Shown piece by piece: positions 62,628 through 64,000 of a DNA stretch of 64,000 nt; position 1 is the stretch's first letter; the number at the start of each line of letters is the position of its first letter. The position numbers and the translations under genes were made by a program. The stretch covers positions 62,001 to 126,000 of the forward strand of contig NC_060967.1 in NCBI RefSeq assembly GCF_910589235.1, in the 5' to 3' direction. Source of the DNA: Vespa crabro. Lineage: Eukaryota; Arthropoda; Insecta; Hymenoptera; Vespidae. A model generated the notes under the pieces. The model was not told the DNA's origin. It made no database searches and saw only the letters and a program-made list of their open reading frames with translations.

Positions 62628-63144
62628 GTAAAGCGAGTATAAATGAAGCGAACAAAAAAGGTTTAAATTTCGATGGATTGGTAATTTCACGTCTTATTCG
62701 TTATAATTTCTCTGTATAATTTTTAATACGGTGTGCATTGTTGTTACGTGCCAAAAAGAAAAAAAAAAAGAAAAGAAAAGATTATGGACGTCGTTTCTGT
62801 ACGGAAACTGATAAAGGAAATTGATATGCATACGTATGTTAAATTAAGTAAAATAATAGGTAAGATCTTTGGATGAACGAACATGACCTTCCATGGATTA
62901 TTCTCAAACTATCATCACGAAACTTCATATCATCGAACGTGAAGAAGAAGTATAGGACATTTTTTAGCCGCAATGACACCATGAACAACATGGTTTAGCA
63001 ATTAAAGGCTATAAAAAAAAAAGTCAATGATTATAATATAACTCTGTATTATAAACTTGACAACTACCTCGAGATATTATACCTCGGCATAAGGATAATA
63101 AGTATATGTAAATCAAGGAGACGAAGGAGGAGTGTTTACTTGAG
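62628..63144. other. Upstream region of the second EFCAB14-like exon set
   Basis: Between A3 and B1. No coding exon seen. The start codon at 63145 is preceded by a GA-rich segment (AAGGAGACGAAGGAGGAG) that is probably 5' UTR. Confidence 0.5.
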
Positions 63145-64000
63145 ATGGACTCGGTAGCGGTTACGGTTCCGCTTCGTCAACCAACGAAGAAAATGAAGAA
63201 ACGTAAGGAATTGGATGCTCTTGCACCTCCACATGCCGTTTCCAGAAGAACTTCCGGCAAACGTAGTTCTCAGGTATGATGTATTTATCTTTAAACAGAA
63301 TTACATTACGTTAGAATTACTTTGGTATTGCCTTTTTTTAAAAATAATTATTTATCTTGCAGGAATTATTGACGGATAGCAGTGACGAACGTTCAGAATA
63401 TTGGAACACGTCTACAAGAAGCAGCCGCAAATGCAGAGGAAGAAGGAGCCAAGCTTGTCCGGGATTTCTTAAGGCTTGTAGTGCCTTTTTGGCATGCGCT
63501 TCTGTCTTAGCTACTGCTAGCTTAATATGGCTTTTCATTGACGTTCGTCAACAACTCACCGCCTTAAGAACGGAATTGGATCAAGGTATTGCTGGGAACG
63601 AATCCCATTGCGGTCGTTGTACATTGAAAATTTACGATAATAAAAATATCGGCCTTTCTTTTTCTTCCTCTTTTCTTACATATAAAAGGATCTATGTAAT
63701 CTATATATAGGATCGTTGTAAATTAGTTCCAGAATGATATCGCAAAATGTGCTTCTGTAAAAATTTCACAGATATTATCTCACCTTATAATAATCATCGA
63801 TCATTTGTATTAAATAACGACGTGGTTCAAGACTCTTGTAAAAGAGAGTCTCCTCCATTATTACAATGGCGCTCGTTTAATCTTTCACGAGATCCTTCTA
63901 TCTTTATCGCATTGCAGTAATTGCCGGAAACGAGGGTGTTCCTGATGCTTTGCAAAAATGTCATTCCATGTCGAGGGATCTGCAAAATAATCAAACCGTC
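63145..64000 (+). CDS. EFCAB14: EFCAB14-like single-pass membrane protein, 5' part (set B), cut by window end
   Basis: Predicted exons 63145-63273, 63363-63585 and 63918 to beyond the window end; 145 codons are visible. The N-terminus contains KMKKRKELDALAPP, matching the human EFCAB14 start GKRKELNAL. Next are a Ser/Arg segment, an acidic patch (ELLTDSSDERSEYW) and Cys residues before one transmembrane helix (SAFLACASVLATASLIWLFI). A juxtamembrane coiled-coil start (VRQQLTALRTELDQ) continues into the third exon (VIAGNEGVPDALQKCHSM). EFCAB14 carries C-terminal EF hands, which would lie beyond the window, so the calcium-binding part cannot be checked. Exon B2 ends in phase 1, as exons A2 and A3 do. 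Confidence 0.7.

Noticed and set aside
1..64000. CRISPR arrays, bacterial operons, integrated elements, tRNA/rRNA genes
   Set aside because: The region is ordinary spliced insect DNA; I saw no array, transposase or reverse-transcriptase sequence, terminal inverted repeats, or cloverleaf-type sequence.

Overview
The window is nuclear DNA from an insect, most likely an aculeate hymenopteran (bee, ant or wasp; I cannot go further by eye). It is AT-rich, with short GT-AG introns, compact genes, many microsatellites, and typical insect families: transferrin 1, an ionotropic receptor, a MADF-domain protein and a Kazal inhibitor. I see no transposon, viral insertion, CRISPR array or convincing tRNA/rRNA gene. 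All gene models were built by eye from splice sites, phase continuity and family knowledge. Exon coordinates are therefore predictions, though reading phase is maintained through every exon given.

Layout. 1-4.66 kb has no recognisable gene. 4.7-11.4 kb: ARL4 (-), PDAP1/HASPP28 (+), a MADF-domain protein (+). 11.5-22.8 kb: three minus-strand housekeeping genes, DHTKD1 (2-oxoadipate dehydrogenase E1), MED25 (Mediator) and VIPAS39/SPE-39 (endolysosomal trafficking). 23.7-27.9 kb: FCP1/CTDP1 (+, RNA polymerase II CTD phosphatase) converging on mRpS17 (-). 29-36 kb: a divergent ionotropic receptor (+), with a small antisense ORF resembling the mitochondrial ATP synthase inhibitor IF1 in its largest intron, then a divergent A/B-type cyclin-like gene (+). 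36.4-40 kb: transferrin 1 (-), with a TATA box and a long GAC repeat upstream. 42-48.6 kb: CFAP43 (-), a roughly 1,600-residue ciliary/sperm-flagellum protein. 49.7-57.9 kb: three plus-strand secreted or membrane genes (a YGPP-repeat membrane protein, a one-domain Kazal protein, an extracellular LRR protein). 59-64 kb: the 5' part of an EFCAB14-like single-pass membrane protein, with what look like two alternative N-terminal/transmembrane exon sets feeding one downstream exon.

The genes do not form one pathway. MED25 and FCP1 both act on RNA polymerase II, and DHTKD1, mRpS17 and the IF1-like ORF are mitochondrial, but nothing in the sequence indicates co-regulation. The most interesting observations are the alternative 5' cassettes of the EFCAB14-like gene, the IF1-like ORF nested antisense in the receptor gene, the divergent cyclin, and the uncharacterised YGPP-repeat membrane protein.
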